From the NCBI RefSeq assembly GCF_001507435.1, contig NZ_LMWH01000243.1, forward strand, positions 186,001 through 250,000: DNA of 64,000 nucleotides, written 5' to 3'. Within the stretch, counting starts at the first letter, position 1. Each line of letters opens with the position of its first letter. Below are positions 19,098 to 30,705 of this stretch, one piece after another. Origin of the DNA: Streptomyces sp. NRRL F-5122 (GTDB taxonomy: Bacteria; Actinomycetota; Actinomycetes; Streptomycetales; Streptomycetaceae). The translations under genes were made by a program, and so were the position numbers. The notes under the pieces were generated by a model. The model ran no database searches. It saw only the letters and a program-made list of their open reading frames with translations, and was not told where the DNA came from.

Positions 19098-19763
19098 TCA
19101 GTTCTTGCGATGGCCTATCAGCCGCGGCTTCGGTTCCAGCCCGTCCAGGCCGTGCCACGCCAGGTTCACGAGGTGGGCGGCGACCTCGGCCTTCTTCGGC
19201 CGGCGCACGTCCAGCCACCACTGCCCGGTCAGGGCGACCATGCCGACCAGGGCCTGGGCGTAGAGCGGGGCCAGCTTGGGGTCGAATCCGCGGCTCTTGA
19301 ACTCGCGGCCGAGGATGTCCTCCACCTGGGTGGCGATGTCCGAGATGAGGGAGGCGAAGGAACCCGTCGACTGCGGGATGGGCGAGTCGCGGACCAGGAT
19401 GCGGAAACCGTCGGTGTACTCCTCGATGTAGTCGAGGAGCGCGAAGGCCGCCTGCTCGCACAGCTCGCGGGGATGCCCCGCGGTCAGCGAACCGGTCACC
19501 ATGTCCAGCAGGCGCCGCATCTCGCGGTCCACCACCACCGCGTACAGCCCCTCCTTGCCGCCGAAATGCTCGTAGACCACCGGCTTGGAGACCCCGGCCT
19601 TCGCTGCGATCTCCTCCACCGATGTGCCCTCGAAGCCCTTGGCGGCGAACAGCGTGCGACCGATCTCCAGCAACTGCTGGCGGCGCTCCGCACCGGTCAT
19701 CCGGGTGCGGCGGGGGCGCCGCGGCTTTTCATTGCTGGGGGTGCTGGAGGAGTCGGTCGCCAC
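19098..19763 (-). CDS. TetR family regulator, probably of the adjacent desaturase
   Basis: 221 residues. A basic N-terminal arm (PRRPRRTRMTG) precedes the TetR helix-turn-helix ERRQQLLEIGRTLFAAKGF, TSVEEIAAKAGVSKPVVYEHF; the rest is a helical ligand-binding region. GTG 19763 lies 7 bp after the desaturase stop on the same strand, so it is the second gene of that operon. Duplicated palindromes lie upstream of the desaturase. This suggests feedback control of lipid desaturation, by analogy with other TetR-type fatty-acid regulators. Confidence 0.88.
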   Translation of the reverse strand: MATDSSSTPSNEKPRRPRRTRMTGAERRQQLLEIGRTLFAAKGFEGTSVEEIAAKAGVSKPVVYEHFGGKEGLYAVVVDREMRRLLDMVTGSLTAGHPRELCEQAAFALLDYIEEYTDGFRILVRDSPIPQSTGSFASLISDIATQVEDILGREFKSRGFDPKLAPLYAQALVGMVALTGQWWLDVRRPKKAEVAAHLVNLAWHGLDGLEPKPRLIGHRKN

Positions 19764-19770
19764 GCGTCAA

Positions 19771-20781
19771 TCATGCCGCGTCGGCGGTCGCCTTCCCTCG
19801 CCGGGAGCCGTTCCCGTCCGTGCTGCGGCGGGAATCGATACGCGAGCGTGACGGCCAGCGCACGTCGGACGCCCAGCCGAGCAGCTCGAACCAGCGGATG
19901 ATCCGCGCCGAGGAGTCCAGCTGGCCCCGCTCCACGCCGTGCCGGGCGGACGTCGGGTCCGCGTGGTGCAGGTTGTGCCACGACTCGCCGCACGACAGGA
20001 TCGCCAGCCACCACACGTTGCCGGAGCGGTCACGGGACTTGAACGGGCGCTTGCCCACCGCGTGGCAGATCGAGTTGATCGACCAGGTCACATGGTGCAG
20101 CAGCGCCACCCGGACGAGTGAGCCCCAGAAGAACGCCGTGAAAGCGCCCCACCAGGACATCGTGACCAGCCCGCCGATCAGCGGCGGCAGCGCCAGGGAC
20201 ACCACGGTCCACAGCACGAACTGCCGGGAGACCGCCCGCAGGGCCGGGTCCTTGATCAGGTCCGGTGCGTACTTGTCCTGAGGCGTCTGCTCCTCGTCGA
20301 ACAGCCAGCCGATGTGCGCCCACCACAGGCCCTTCATCAGGGCCGGGAGCGTCTCGCCGAACCGCCAAGGGGAGTGCGGGTCGCCCTCGGCGTCCGAGAA
20401 CTTGTGGTGCTTGCGGTGGTCGGCCACCCAGCGCACCAAGGGGCCCTCCACGGCCATCGAACCCGCGATCGCCAGCGCGATCTTCAGGGGCCGCTTGGCC
20501 TTGAACGAACCGTGCGTGAAATGGCGGTGGAAACCGATCGTGATGCCGTGACAGCCCAGGTAGTAGAAGAAGACCATCAGGCCGAGGTCGAGCCAGCTCA
20601 CGCCCCAGCCCCAGGCCAGCGGCACCGCCGCGACGAGCGCCAGGAACGGGACGGTGATGAACAGCAGCAGGGCGATCTGCTCGATCGAGCGCTTCTGCTC
20701 GCCACCCAGAGTCGCGGAGGGCAGCAGAGTGTCGTCGTTCGCCTGTGTGGCGTCTGCCATCACATCGGAGCGTGCGGTCAT
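19771..20781 (-). CDS. Membrane fatty acid (acyl-CoA delta-9 type) desaturase
   Basis: 336 residues from ATG 20781, with AGGGGAC ahead of it; the open frame further upstream has no domain. Four hydrophobic segments and the three His boxes of membrane di-iron desaturases: HRHFTH, HRKHH and HNLHH (in SWHNLHHADPTS). Inserts a double bond into acyl chains using O2 and an electron donor. Operon with the downstream TetR gene; two operator-like repeats lie 80-110 bp upstream of the ATG. Confidence 0.93.
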   Translation of the reverse strand: MTARSDVMADATQANDDTLLPSATLGGEQKRSIEQIALLLFITVPFLALVAAVPLAWGWGVSWLDLGLMVFFYYLGCHGITIGFHRHFTHGSFKAKRPLKIALAIAGSMAVEGPLVRWVADHRKHHKFSDAEGDPHSPWRFGETLPALMKGLWWAHIGWLFDEEQTPQDKYAPDLIKDPALRAVSRQFVLWTVVSLALPPLIGGLVTMSWWGAFTAFFWGSLVRVALLHHVTWSINSICHAVGKRPFKSRDRSGNVWWLAILSCGESWHNLHHADPTSARHGVERGQLDSSARIIRWFELLGWASDVRWPSRSRIDSRRSTDGNGSRRGKATADAA

Positions 20782-20863
20782 GGGGCGTCCCCTGTGGGGT
20801 CGAGGGTTGCGGCAGGTGCCCGGATTACGGCCCCAAGGTGCTCCCGTGATCTGACGGGAGACC

Positions 20864-20892
20864 CTACGTCTCCGTAACCTACGGCATCGTAA
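20864..20892. promoter_or_regulatory. Two tandem TetR-type palindromes upstream of the desaturase
   Basis: CTACG-tctc-CGTAA (20864-20877) and CTACG-gcat-CGTAA (20879-20892), the same pattern 15 bp apart. Each is a near-perfect palindrome with a 4-bp centre. The site is between the divergent desaturase and ppc genes. TetR-type binding by the product of the second gene of the desaturase operon is the simplest reading. Confidence 0.65.
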
Positions 20893-21140
20893 GTATGGCA
20901 GTGCGTTGCCCGGCGGCAAGAGCCCGTGGGCCTGCGCGTCCGCCCGGCACCTATCCTGGAGTCGGTCGGACACCGCGGTCCGCATTGTTACCTTCCCGGA
21001 TGCCCGTTCCGTATGCGGCACCCACCGCGCGGCACCCATCCGGGTTCCCTCCCAGACGACCTCCACCCGTCGCCCACCACCGCCCTTCCAGGGAGTCGCT
21101 GACGCGACGCACCTCCTGAATACTGCAAGGAGCCGCACCT

Positions 21141-23873
<2,733 letters not shown>

Positions 23874-23890
23874 ACCCACCCCGCGCACCA

Positions 23891-23933
23891 CGGTGCCCCC
23901 GTACCCGCCCCGCAGGCGGGCACGGGGGCACCG
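23891..23933. terminator. ppc terminator hairpin (bidirectional)
   Basis: 19-bp arms (23891-23909 and 23915-23933) with one mismatch and a 5-base loop, between ppc and the convergent membrane protein gene. No T-run. Confidence 0.8.
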
Positions 23934-23976
23934 TCACACCCGGCAAACGGCCACCCCGGACATTATCCGGACACCC

Positions 23977-24465
23977 TCACAGCAGGGCGAAGGCGGCCGT
24001 GAGCAACGCGACCCCGGCCCCCGCCAGCACCCACGCCGCACGCACCGCACGCAGTCCGCCCGCCACCACGACCGAGGCCAGCAGCAACGCCCCGCCCAGC
24101 GGCACCCAGGCATACAGAACACCCGCCGGACCGGAGCGCACGACGGCGTCCGAACCCGGCTTCACGATCACCGCGTACGTCTGCCCGCGCTTCACCGCGA
24201 CCGACTTGTCGATGACCACGCTCCCGCGCGCCCGCGCCCCCGGCGAGACGGGTGTGAAGGGACCGGTGCACGTGTCGGCGCCGCACCGCGTCACCTCGAT
24301 CGTGCCGCGCTCACGGCCCTTGGTCAGCATCACGTACTGCGCGGTGCCCCAGGAACCCCAGGCGCCGGCGACCACGATCAGGACGGCGACCGCACCCATG
24401 GCCGCGAGCCGCCCGAACCGCAGCACCGCGACCGCACCCTGAGAGGACGAGACGGCAGAAGGCAT
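23977..24465 (-). CDS. Uncharacterised membrane protein with an extracytoplasmic loop
   Basis: 162 residues with three hydrophobic segments: one near the N-terminus (about 20-44) and a C-terminal pair (about 117-160). Between them is an exported-type loop with two Cys (RCGADTCTG) that could form a disulfide, and beta-rich sequence. AAGGA lies 8 bases before the ATG. It sits downstream of pth on the same strand with a 125-bp gap. I do not recognise the family. Confidence 0.75.
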   Translation of the reverse strand: MPSAVSSSQGAVAVLRFGRLAAMGAVAVLIVVAGAWGSWGTAQYVMLTKGRERGTIEVTRCGADTCTGPFTPVSPGARARGSVVIDKSVAVKRGQTYAVIVKPGSDAVVRSGPAGVLYAWVPLGGALLLASVVVAGGLRAVRAAWVLAGAGVALLTAAFALL

Positions 24466-24590
24466 GCCGGCGATCCTTGGCCATGGCCTTGCGCCCGGTC
24501 AACTCCGGCCCGTCGCCGAGTGCGACAAGTCCCGAGTTGTACCCATGAAACGCCGCCTTGCACCCGACACGCGCACCCACCCGTCCGCAC

Positions 24591-25193
24591 TCAGGAGTTG
24601 TACGTGCCCTGCGCCCGCTCCAGCCCCTCGATCACCAGACACTCCACCGCGTCCGCCGCACGGTCCAGGAAGTAGTCCAGCTCCTTGCGGTCCGCCGACG
24701 AGAAGTCCTTCAGCACAAAATCCGCGACCTGCATCCGCCCCGGAGGACGACCGATCCCGAACCGCACCCGGTGATAGTCCGCACCCATCGCCTTCGTGAT
24801 CGACTTCAGCCCGTTGTGACCGTTGTCCCCACCCCCGAGCTTCAACCGCAGGGTGCCGTAGTCGATGTCCAACTCGTCGTGCACCGCCACGACGTTCGCT
24901 ACCGGAACCTTGTAGAAATCCCGCAGAGCACTCACCGGGCCGCCCGACAGGTTCATGTACGACATGGGCTTCGCCAGGATCACCCGACGGTTCGCCGGAC
25001 CCGGCGGACCGATCCGCCCCTCCACGACCTGAGCCTGCGCCTTGCCCGCCCGCTTGAACTTCCCGCCGATCCGCTCGGCCAGTAGATCGGCCACCATGAA
25101 CCCCACGTTGTGCCGGTTCATCGCATACTCGGATCCGGGATTGCCGAGGCCCACAACGAGCCAGGGGCCGTTTACCGGGGTGGTCACGTCCAT
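24591..25193 (-). CDS. pth: Peptidyl-tRNA hydrolase
   Basis: 200 residues. Pth recycles peptidyl-tRNA released prematurely from ribosomes. Seen: [20 protein letters not shown] with the conserved Asn and the catalytic His of RHNVG, and the later signatures [11 protein letters not shown] and [12 protein letters not shown] 25193 has GAGGAGA just ahead. It follows rplY by 66 bp on the same strand, the conserved prs-rplY-pth order. Confidence 0.96.
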   Translation of the reverse strand: MDVTTPVNGPWLVVGLGNPGSEYAMNRHNVGFMVADLLAERIGGKFKRAGKAQAQVVEGRIGPPGPANRRVILAKPMSYMNLSGGPVSALRDFYKVPVANVVAVHDELDIDYGTLRLKLGGGDNGHNGLKSITKAMGADYHRVRFGIGRPPGRMQVADFVLKDFSSADRKELDYFLDRAADAVECLVIEGLERAQGTYNS

Positions 25194-25210
25194 GTCTCCT
25201 CGATACGCGC

Positions 25211-25241
25211 CAGCCGCTGCCCCACACGGGAACAGCGGCTG
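25211..25241 (-). other. Hairpin between rplY and pth
   Basis: Perfect 9-bp arms CAGCCGCTG (25211-25219) and CAGCGGCTG (25233-25241) with a 13-base loop and no T-run. It could be a weak attenuator or processing site tuning pth relative to rplY. Confidence 0.5.
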
Positions 25242-25259
25242 ACAGAACGACGACGGGAA

Positions 25260-25859
25260 TCAGGCCTCGACGGCGGCCTCTTCGCCCTCGGTCGACTCGC
25301 CCTCCGGGGCCTCCTCCGCCTGCGCGGCCAGAACCTGCAGCACCACGGCGTCCTCGTCCACAGCCAGGGTCACACCCGACGGAAGAACGATGTCCTTGGC
25401 GTGGATGGACGCACCGGCCTCCAGACCCTCCACCGAAACGGTCACCGCCTCGGGGATGTGAGTGGCCTCGGCATCCACCGGCAGCGCCGCCAGCACGTGC
25501 TCCAGCAGGTTGCCACCCGGGGCCAGCTCACCCTCGGCCTGGACCGGAATCTCGACCGTGACCTTCTCGCCACGCTTGACCAGCAGCAGGTCCACGTGCT
25601 CGAGGAAACCCTTCAGCGGGTCACGCTGCACGGCCTTCGGAATCGCCAGCTCATTGCTCTTGCCGTCGATGTCCAGCGAGATCAGAACGTTCGGCGTACG
25701 CAGCGCCAGCAGCAGCTCGTGGCCCGGCAGGGTCAGGTGCAGCGGCTCGGAACCGTGGCCGTACAGCACACCGGGAACCTTGCTGTCACGACGGATACGA
25801 CGCGCGGCACCCTTGCCGAACTCGGTGCGCGTCTCGGCGGCGATCTTCACCTCGGACAT
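25260..25859 (-). CDS. rplY: 50S ribosomal protein L25/general stress protein Ctc
   Basis: 199 residues, the long L25-Ctc form: N-terminal 5S-rRNA-binding L25 domain (EVKIAAETRTEFGKGAARR, then VPGVLYG) and a C-terminal TL5 beta domain, ending in an acidic Glu/Ala tail typical of actinobacteria. ATG 25859 has GAGGAG five bases ahead; the GTG at 25865 is too close to that site. The 184-bp gap to prs holds a 20-bp palindrome. Confidence 0.95.
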   Translation of the reverse strand: MSEVKIAAETRTEFGKGAARRIRRDSKVPGVLYGHGSEPLHLTLPGHELLLALRTPNVLISLDIDGKSNELAIPKAVQRDPLKGFLEHVDLLLVKRGEKVTVEIPVQAEGELAPGGNLLEHVLAALPVDAEATHIPEAVTVSVEGLEAGASIHAKDIVLPSGVTLAVDEDAVVLQVLAAQAEEAPEGESTEGEEAAVEA

Positions 25860-25939
25860 GATCACTCCTCGTAGAAGCAGTAATGGACGGTCACCCGGCC
25901 ACGAACGGCCTGCTACGAAGAGCGCGTCGATAACGGACC

Positions 25940-25959
25940 GCCGTACCCATGGGTACGGC
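25940..25959. promoter_or_regulatory. 20-bp perfect palindrome in the prs-rplY gap
   Basis: GCCGTACCCATGGGTACGGC reads the same on both strands. It lies about 80 bp upstream of the rplY start. It could be an operator, or a hairpin ending prs transcription. Confidence 0.55.
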
Positions 25960-26043
25960 CTCCCTCGCCGAGCAACTGCAGCAGTCTACTCGGAGCGGGA
26001 GGCCACACCCAAAACGATCTCTACCGGCCCGGCCGGACCACCA

Positions 26044-27018
26044 TCACTGCTCGTCGAACAGGCTCGTCACCGAACCGTCCTCGAACACCTCACGCACAGC
26101 GCTCGCGATCGTCGGCGCGATCGACAGCACAGTGATCTTGTCCAGATCCAGCTCACCCGGCGTCGGCAGCGTGTCCGTGAACACGAACTCACTCACCTTC
26201 GAGTTCTTCAGCCGGTCGGCCGCCGGACCCGACAGCACACCGTGCGTCGCCGTCACGATGACATCCTCCGCACCGTGCGCGAACAGCGCGTCCGCAGCCC
26301 CACAGATCGTGCCACCCGTATCGATCATGTCGTCGACCAGGACACAGATACGGCCCTTCACATCACCGACGACCTCGTGCACCGTCACCTGGTTCGCTAC
26401 GTCCTTGTCACGCCGCTTGTGCACGATCGCCAGCGGCGCACCCAGACGGTCGCACCAACGGTCCGCCACCCGCACGCGACCCGCGTCCGGGGACACCACC
26501 GTCAGCTTGTTCCGGTCCACCTTCGCGCCCACATAGTCCGCCAGCAGCGGCAGCGCGAACAGATGGTCCACCGGACCGTCGAAGAACCCCTGGATCTGAT
26601 CCGTGTGCAGGTCCACCGTCAGGATGCGGTCCGCACCCGCCGTCTTCATCAGGTCCGCAACCAGGCGTGCCGAAATCGGTTCACGTCCGCGGTGCTTCTT
26701 GTCCTGCCGCGCGTAACCGTAGAAGGGCACGATCACCGTAATGGAACGCGCCGACGCCCGCTTCAGGGCGTCGATCATGATCAGCTGCTCCATGACCCAC
26801 TTGTTGATCGGAGCCGTATGGCTCTGGATCAGGAAGCAGTCGGCACCACGCGCCGACTCCTCGTAGCGAACATAGATCTCGCCATTGGCGAAGTCGAAGG
26901 CCTTCGTCGGGACGACCCCGACATCCAGCTGGCGGGCGACCTCCTCGGCAAGCTCGGGGTGGGCGCGGCCGGAGAAGAACATCAACTTCTTCTGGCCGGT
27001 CGTCTTGATCCCGGTCAC
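26044..27018 (-). CDS. prs: Ribose-phosphate pyrophosphokinase (PRPP synthetase)
   Basis: 324 residues. Makes PRPP from ribose-5-phosphate and ATP for nucleotide, His and Trp synthesis. Seen: KLMFFSGRAHPELAEEVA, the Mg/ATP region DLHTDQIQGFF, the flexible-loop RRDKD stretch, and the PRPP-binding loop VLVDDMIDTGGTI. GTG 27018 has GGAGA ahead. It lies 132 bp downstream of glmU on the same strand; glmU-prs-rplY-pth is a widely conserved block. Confidence 0.97.
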   Translation of the reverse strand: MTGIKTTGQKKLMFFSGRAHPELAEEVARQLDVGVVPTKAFDFANGEIYVRYEESARGADCFLIQSHTAPINKWVMEQLIMIDALKRASARSITVIVPFYGYARQDKKHRGREPISARLVADLMKTAGADRILTVDLHTDQIQGFFDGPVDHLFALPLLADYVGAKVDRNKLTVVSPDAGRVRVADRWCDRLGAPLAIVHKRRDKDVANQVTVHEVVGDVKGRICVLVDDMIDTGGTICGAADALFAHGAEDVIVTATHGVLSGPAADRLKNSKVSEFVFTDTLPTPGELDLDKITVLSIAPTIASAVREVFEDGSVTSLFDEQ

Positions 27019-27150
27019 AGCACTGTCTCCTCAGAGGTGTTCTCAGCTCGATGCCGGCAGACGCCGCGGCTGGGTGCGACGGCCGTCTCAGCTGGTGGGT
27101 GCGGGTGTGCACTTATCACGGTACGCCGTGTCAGACGCACCTGTTTCCGG

Positions 27151-28620
27151 TCAGGCTTCGCCTTCCACGTCCCGGACAGCCGCCTCGGCCGCCTTCGCAG
27201 CCGCGCTCCCCGGACGCTTACGGGCCACCCAGCCCTCGATATTCCGCTGTTGACCACGGGCCACAGCCAGCGAACCGGCCGGCACATCCTTCGTGATCAC
27301 AGACCCCGCGGCCGTGTAGGCGCCGTCCCCGACCGTGACGGGAGCCACAAACATGTTGTCCGAACCGGTGCGGCAGTGCGACCCCACCGTGGTGTGGTGC
27401 TTGTCCTGCCCGTCGTAGTTCACGAAGACACTCGCCGCGCCGATGTTCGTGTACTCGCCGATCGTCGCGTCCCCCACGTACGACAGATGCGGCACCTTCG
27501 TGCCCTCACCGATGGAGGCGTTCTTCGTCTCCACGTACGTACCGATCTTCGACTTCGGACCCAGCCGCGTACCCGGACGGAGATAGGCATACGGGCCGAC
27601 GGAGGCCTGCGGCCCCACGACCGCCCCGTCGGACACGGTGTTGTCCACCCGCGCCCCCGCACCCACCGAGGTGTCCTTCAGCCGCGAATTCGGGCCCACC
27701 TCGGCCCCCTGCCCGATGTGGGTCGAACCGAGCAGCTGCGTCCCCGGCAGCACGACCGCGTCCTGCTCGAACGTCACGGCCACATCGACCCAGGTGGTCG
27801 CGGGATCGACGACCGTCACCCCAGCGAGCATCGCGTCGGTCAGCAACCGGTCGTTCAGGATGCGGCGGGCCTGCGCCAGCTGCACCCGGTTGTTGATGCC
27901 CGCGATCTCACGGTGATCGCCGGCCACGGACGCACCCACACGGTGCCCGGCCTCCCGCAGGATCCCGAGAACGTCGGTGAGGTACTCCTCGCCCTGGCTG
28001 TTGTCCGTGCGGACCTTCCCGAGGGCGTCGGCGAGCAGAGGCCCGTCGAAGGCGAACACACCGGAGTTGATCTCCTTGATCGCCCGCTCGGCGTCGCTCG
28101 CGTCCTTGTGCTCCACGATCGCGGTCACGGCACCGGTGCCGCTGTCACGGACGATACGGCCGTAGCCGGTGGCGTCGGGCACCTCCGCGGTCAGCACCGT
28201 GACGGCGTTGCCGTCCTGCTGATGCGTGCCGGCCAGCCGCTGGAGGGTCTCGCCCGTCAGCAGCGGAGTGTCGCCGCACACCACGACGACGGTGCCCTCG
28301 ACGGACCCGCCCAGCTCCTCCAGAGCCATCCGGACGGCGTGCCCCGTCCCGTTCTGCTCGGCCTGGACCGCTGTCCTGGCCTCCGGGTCGATCCCGGTGA
28401 GGTGCGCGGTGACCTGCTCCCGGGCGTGGCCCACGACGACGACGAGGTTCTCGGGCTTCAACTCGCGTGCGGCGGCGAGTACATGCCCGACGAGGGAGCG
28501 GCCACAGATCTCGTGCAGAACCTTGGGTGTGGCCGACTTCATACGGGTGCCCTCACCCGCTGCGAGAACGACGACGGCGGCCGGGCGGTTGGCGCTCACG
28601 GAGATGCCCTTCGGCTTCAT
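27151..28620 (-). CDS. glmU: Bifunctional UDP-GlcNAc pyrophosphorylase/glucosamine-1-phosphate acetyltransferase
   Basis: 489 residues. N-terminal uridylyltransferase with VVLAAGEGTRMKS and C-terminal left-handed beta-helix acetyltransferase (hexapeptide repeats such as IGEGTKVPHLSYVGDATIG). Supplies UDP-GlcNAc for peptidoglycan. The C-terminal 25 residues form an Ala/Glu-rich extension. The start is uncertain: ATG 28620 has no clear ribosome site, and GTG 28599 (seven codons in) is possible. Confidence 0.96.
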   Translation of the reverse strand: MKPKGISVSANRPAAVVVLAAGEGTRMKSATPKVLHEICGRSLVGHVLAAARELKPENLVVVVGHAREQVTAHLTGIDPEARTAVQAEQNGTGHAVRMALEELGGSVEGTVVVVCGDTPLLTGETLQRLAGTHQQDGNAVTVLTAEVPDATGYGRIVRDSGTGAVTAIVEHKDASDAERAIKEINSGVFAFDGPLLADALGKVRTDNSQGEEYLTDVLGILREAGHRVGASVAGDHREIAGINNRVQLAQARRILNDRLLTDAMLAGVTVVDPATTWVDVAVTFEQDAVVLPGTQLLGSTHIGQGAEVGPNSRLKDTSVGAGARVDNTVSDGAVVGPQASVGPYAYLRPGTRLGPKSKIGTYVETKNASIGEGTKVPHLSYVGDATIGEYTNIGAASVFVNYDGQDKHHTTVGSHCRTGSDNMFVAPVTVGDGAYTAAGSVITKDVPAGSLAVARGQQRNIEGWVARKRPGSAAAKAAEAAVRDVEGEA

Positions 28621-28672
28621 GGTGGGGTGGACAACCGCAGGATACCGGGGTGTTTCCGGTGCGACATGAGAG

Positions 28673-28700
28673 CGGGCCCTGACGGTGCTGTCAGGGCCCG
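28673..28700 (-). terminator. tRNA-Gln terminator hairpin
   Basis: Perfect 11-bp arms (28673-28683 and 28690-28700) with a 6-base loop. It lies 11 bp past the 3' end of the minus-strand tRNA gene and ahead of glmU. Confidence 0.75.
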
Positions 28701-28711
28701 GGCGCCAGCAG

Positions 28712-28784
28712 CTCCCCCATCAGGATTCGAACCTGAACTTAAGGGACCAAAACCCTCAGTGCTGCCTGGTTACACCATGGGGGA
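28712..28784 (-). tRNA. tRNA-Gln (anticodon UUG)
   Basis: 73 bases fold as a cloverleaf: acceptor TCCCCCA/TGGGGGA, D arm with GGTGTAACCAGGCAGC, anticodon loop TTTTGGT with anticodon TTG, and T loop GGTTCGAATCC. Discriminator G; CCA is not encoded. The gene is read from 28784 towards 28712. Confidence 0.95.
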
Positions 28785-28811
28785 AGACACCTGGCTGAAT
28801 CGGACATTCGG

Positions 28812-29036
28812 TCAGACCGCCGGGTTGGCACCCAACACTATGCCGTACCAGGACCCCTCGATGCGACGGTACAAGTCGGCTCCCTTCAGGACTTTGATCA
28901 CCAGGCATCCTCGGTGGGAGTCCGCCGACGTTCTTGCGCACCGTCCTGGGATCGTGCTTCTCGAGCGTCGCGGTTGCGCCTGCGCTCCGGCGTCGGAGGA
29001 CCCCGTACCCACATCGAGACGGAACTCCTCGAGCAC
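28812..29036 (-). pseudogene. Possible frameshifted gene remnant in the 542-bp tRNA-Gln to kinase gap
   Basis: The open frame is 74 codons, but coding-like stretches (high GC at third positions) alternate between two frames. Frame one carries LEEFRLDVGTGSSDAGAQ, then the other frame reads ATLEKHDPRTVRKNVGG, then frame one resumes with LVIKVLKGADLYRRIEGSW to the stop. This pattern suggests two compensating frameshifts in an old gene, or chance. I recognise no family. Apart from this and the palindrome at its 5' side I see nothing in 28785-29326. Confidence 0.3.
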
Positions 29037-29037
29037 C

Positions 29038-29062
29038 CCAGTTGTTGAAGATCTTCAACTGG
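29038..29062. promoter_or_regulatory. Long palindrome interrupted by a 3-bp duplication
   Basis: GTTGAAGATCTTCAAC (29044-29059) is a perfect 16-bp palindrome. Outside it, CCAGTT (29038-29043) matches AACTGG (29057-29062) if one GTT of the duplicated GTTGTT is skipped. That implies an ancestral 22-bp palindrome that gained GTT. It sits at the start of the possible gene remnant. Confidence 0.55.
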
Positions 29063-29326
29063 TTGCGATCTGCCGAAGGCTGAGCCACGAGCGCCCTGGC
29101 GCGACCGCCCGTTCCCTCGGTTCTTCGAAGTCCGCGTATTTGCCCTGTGCGTCTGCCACGGGCATACCGTCCGGGCGGAATGTGGTCGTCCGTGGTCGAA
29201 CGTTGTGTGATTCAGCAGTTCGAGGGATTCCGGCCGGTTTCGCTTCTGTTCGATTACGGAGGGTGGTGTGACGCAGCAGTGGAAACTCGCCGGAAAACCC
29301 CCGCCCTGCGCCCGTAGGCTGGAGGC

Positions 29327-30646
29327 ATGACCACGACGGGGGAAGTCCACCAGGGGGCCGTGACCGGCCCGTGGTGGTGGACGCGGTGGCGTAGTGCGGT
29401 GCTCGACATGTCTCTCGCGGCGGTGTCCGCCGTGGAGTGCTCGTTGGAGGGCATCCAGTTCTCGAGGGATGCCGGGCTGCCCGTTCCGGTCGGGATGGCG
29501 TTCGGGCTGTTCGCCGGGGTCACGTTGCTGCTGCGACGGAAGTGGCCCGTGGCGGTGGTGCTCGTGTCGATCGCGATCACTCCGGCGCAGATGGGTTTCC
29601 TGCTGGGTCTCGTGGGGCTGTACACGCTGGCGGCCTCGGAGTTGCCCCGGCGGATCATCGGCGCGCTGGCGGGGATGTCGTTCGTCGGGATGTTCATCGT
29701 CACGTATGTGCGGGCGCATCAGGGGATGGTGCGCGGGGATCTGTCGATCGCGGGCGGGTTCATCCCGTTTCTTTCGGTCACCACCGCGCTGGGGATGACG
29801 GCTCCGCCCGTGTTGCTCGGGTTGTATGTGGGGGCCCGGCGGCGGCTGATGGAGAGCCTGCGGGAGCGGGCGGACTCGCTGGAGCGGGAGTTGATGCTGC
29901 TCGCTGAGCGGGCGGAGGAGCGGGCCGAGTGGGCGCGGAACGAGGAGCGGACGCGGATCGCGCGGGAGATGCATGACGTCGTCGCGCATCGGGTGAGTCT
30001 GATGGTGGTGCATGCGGCGGCGCTGCAGGCGGTGGCGCGGAAGGATCCGGAGAAGGCGGTCAAGAACGCCGCCCTGGTCGGGGACATGGGCCGGCAGGCG
30101 CTGACGGAGTTGCGCGAGATGCTCGGGGTGCTGCGTACGGGGGAGGGGCTGGCGGGCCGGTCGGTGCGGGACGCTGTGCCGCTTGCGGCTGTCGGGGCGG
30201 CTGCGGCGGCCGCAGCGTCCCGGGCGGTGGGGGATTCCTCCGAGGGGCCGTGTCTGGCCGAGTTGGACGAGCTGATCGGGCAGTCGGCGGCGGCCGGGAT
30301 GGTTGTGCACCTGTCGGTGGAGGGTCAGGTGCGCGCGTATGCGCGTGAGGTGGAGCAGACCGCGTATCGCGTGGTGCAGGAGGCGCTGACCAACGTGCAC
30401 AAGCACGCGGCGGGGGCGAAGACGCATGTGCGGCTGGCGCACCGCTCGGCGGAGATCGCGATGCAGGTGGAGAACGAGCCGCCGTCGGAGCCGGGTTCGG
30501 CGCAGTCGGCGCGGTTGCCGAGTGGGGGCAACGGCCTCGTCGGGATGAAGGAGCGGGTCAGCGCGTTGGGCGGGGTTTTTGTGTCGGGGCCGACGGACGC
30601 CGGTGGGTTCCGGGTGTCGGCGGTCATTCCGGCCCAGGTGGCCTGA
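29327..30646 (+). CDS. Orphan sensor histidine kinase (HisKA_3/NarL-partner type)
   Basis: 439 residues. About four to five membrane segments fill 25-175, then a coiled stretch. The HisKA_3 dimer/phosphoacceptor region is RTRIAREMHDVVAHRVSLM (His in MHDVVAH) and the ATPase has ALTNVHKHA (N box) and GGNGLVGMKERV (G box). Such kinases normally pair with LuxR-type regulators, but none is adjacent; the two in this window lie more than 12 kb away. Probably leaderless or nearly so: TAGGCT (29315-29320) lies 6 bp before ATG 29327. Confidence 0.92.
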   Translation: MTTTGEVHQGAVTGPWWWTRWRSAVLDMSLAAVSAVECSLEGIQFSRDAGLPVPVGMAFGLFAGVTLLLRRKWPVAVVLVSIAITPAQMGFLLGLVGLYTLAASELPRRIIGALAGMSFVGMFIVTYVRAHQGMVRGDLSIAGGFIPFLSVTTALGMTAPPVLLGLYVGARRRLMESLRERADSLERELMLLAERAEERAEWARNEERTRIAREMHDVVAHRVSLMVVHAAALQAVARKDPEKAVKNAALVGDMGRQALTELREMLGVLRTGEGLAGRSVRDAVPLAAVGAAAAAAASRAVGDSSEGPCLAELDELIGQSAAAGMVVHLSVEGQVRAYAREVEQTAYRVVQEALTNVHKHAAGAKTHVRLAHRSAEIAMQVENEPPSEPGSAQSARLPSGGNGLVGMKERVSALGGVFVSGPTDAGGFRVSAVIPAQVA

Positions 30647-30705
30647 GGCGGTCCCGGGTGCGGGCCGGCTTTTGTGTGCCATGGCCCGTGTGGTGGTGGC
30701 GGTCG

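Noticed and set aside
28712..28784. tRNA-Gln as an integration site
   Set aside because: No direct repeat of the tRNA 3' end and no integrase in the window; the downstream side is ordinary glmU.
25462..29271. 1269-codon plus-strand frame across rplY, prs and glmU
   Set aside because: It runs antisense to three well-recognised housekeeping genes and a tRNA, so it cannot be a real gene.
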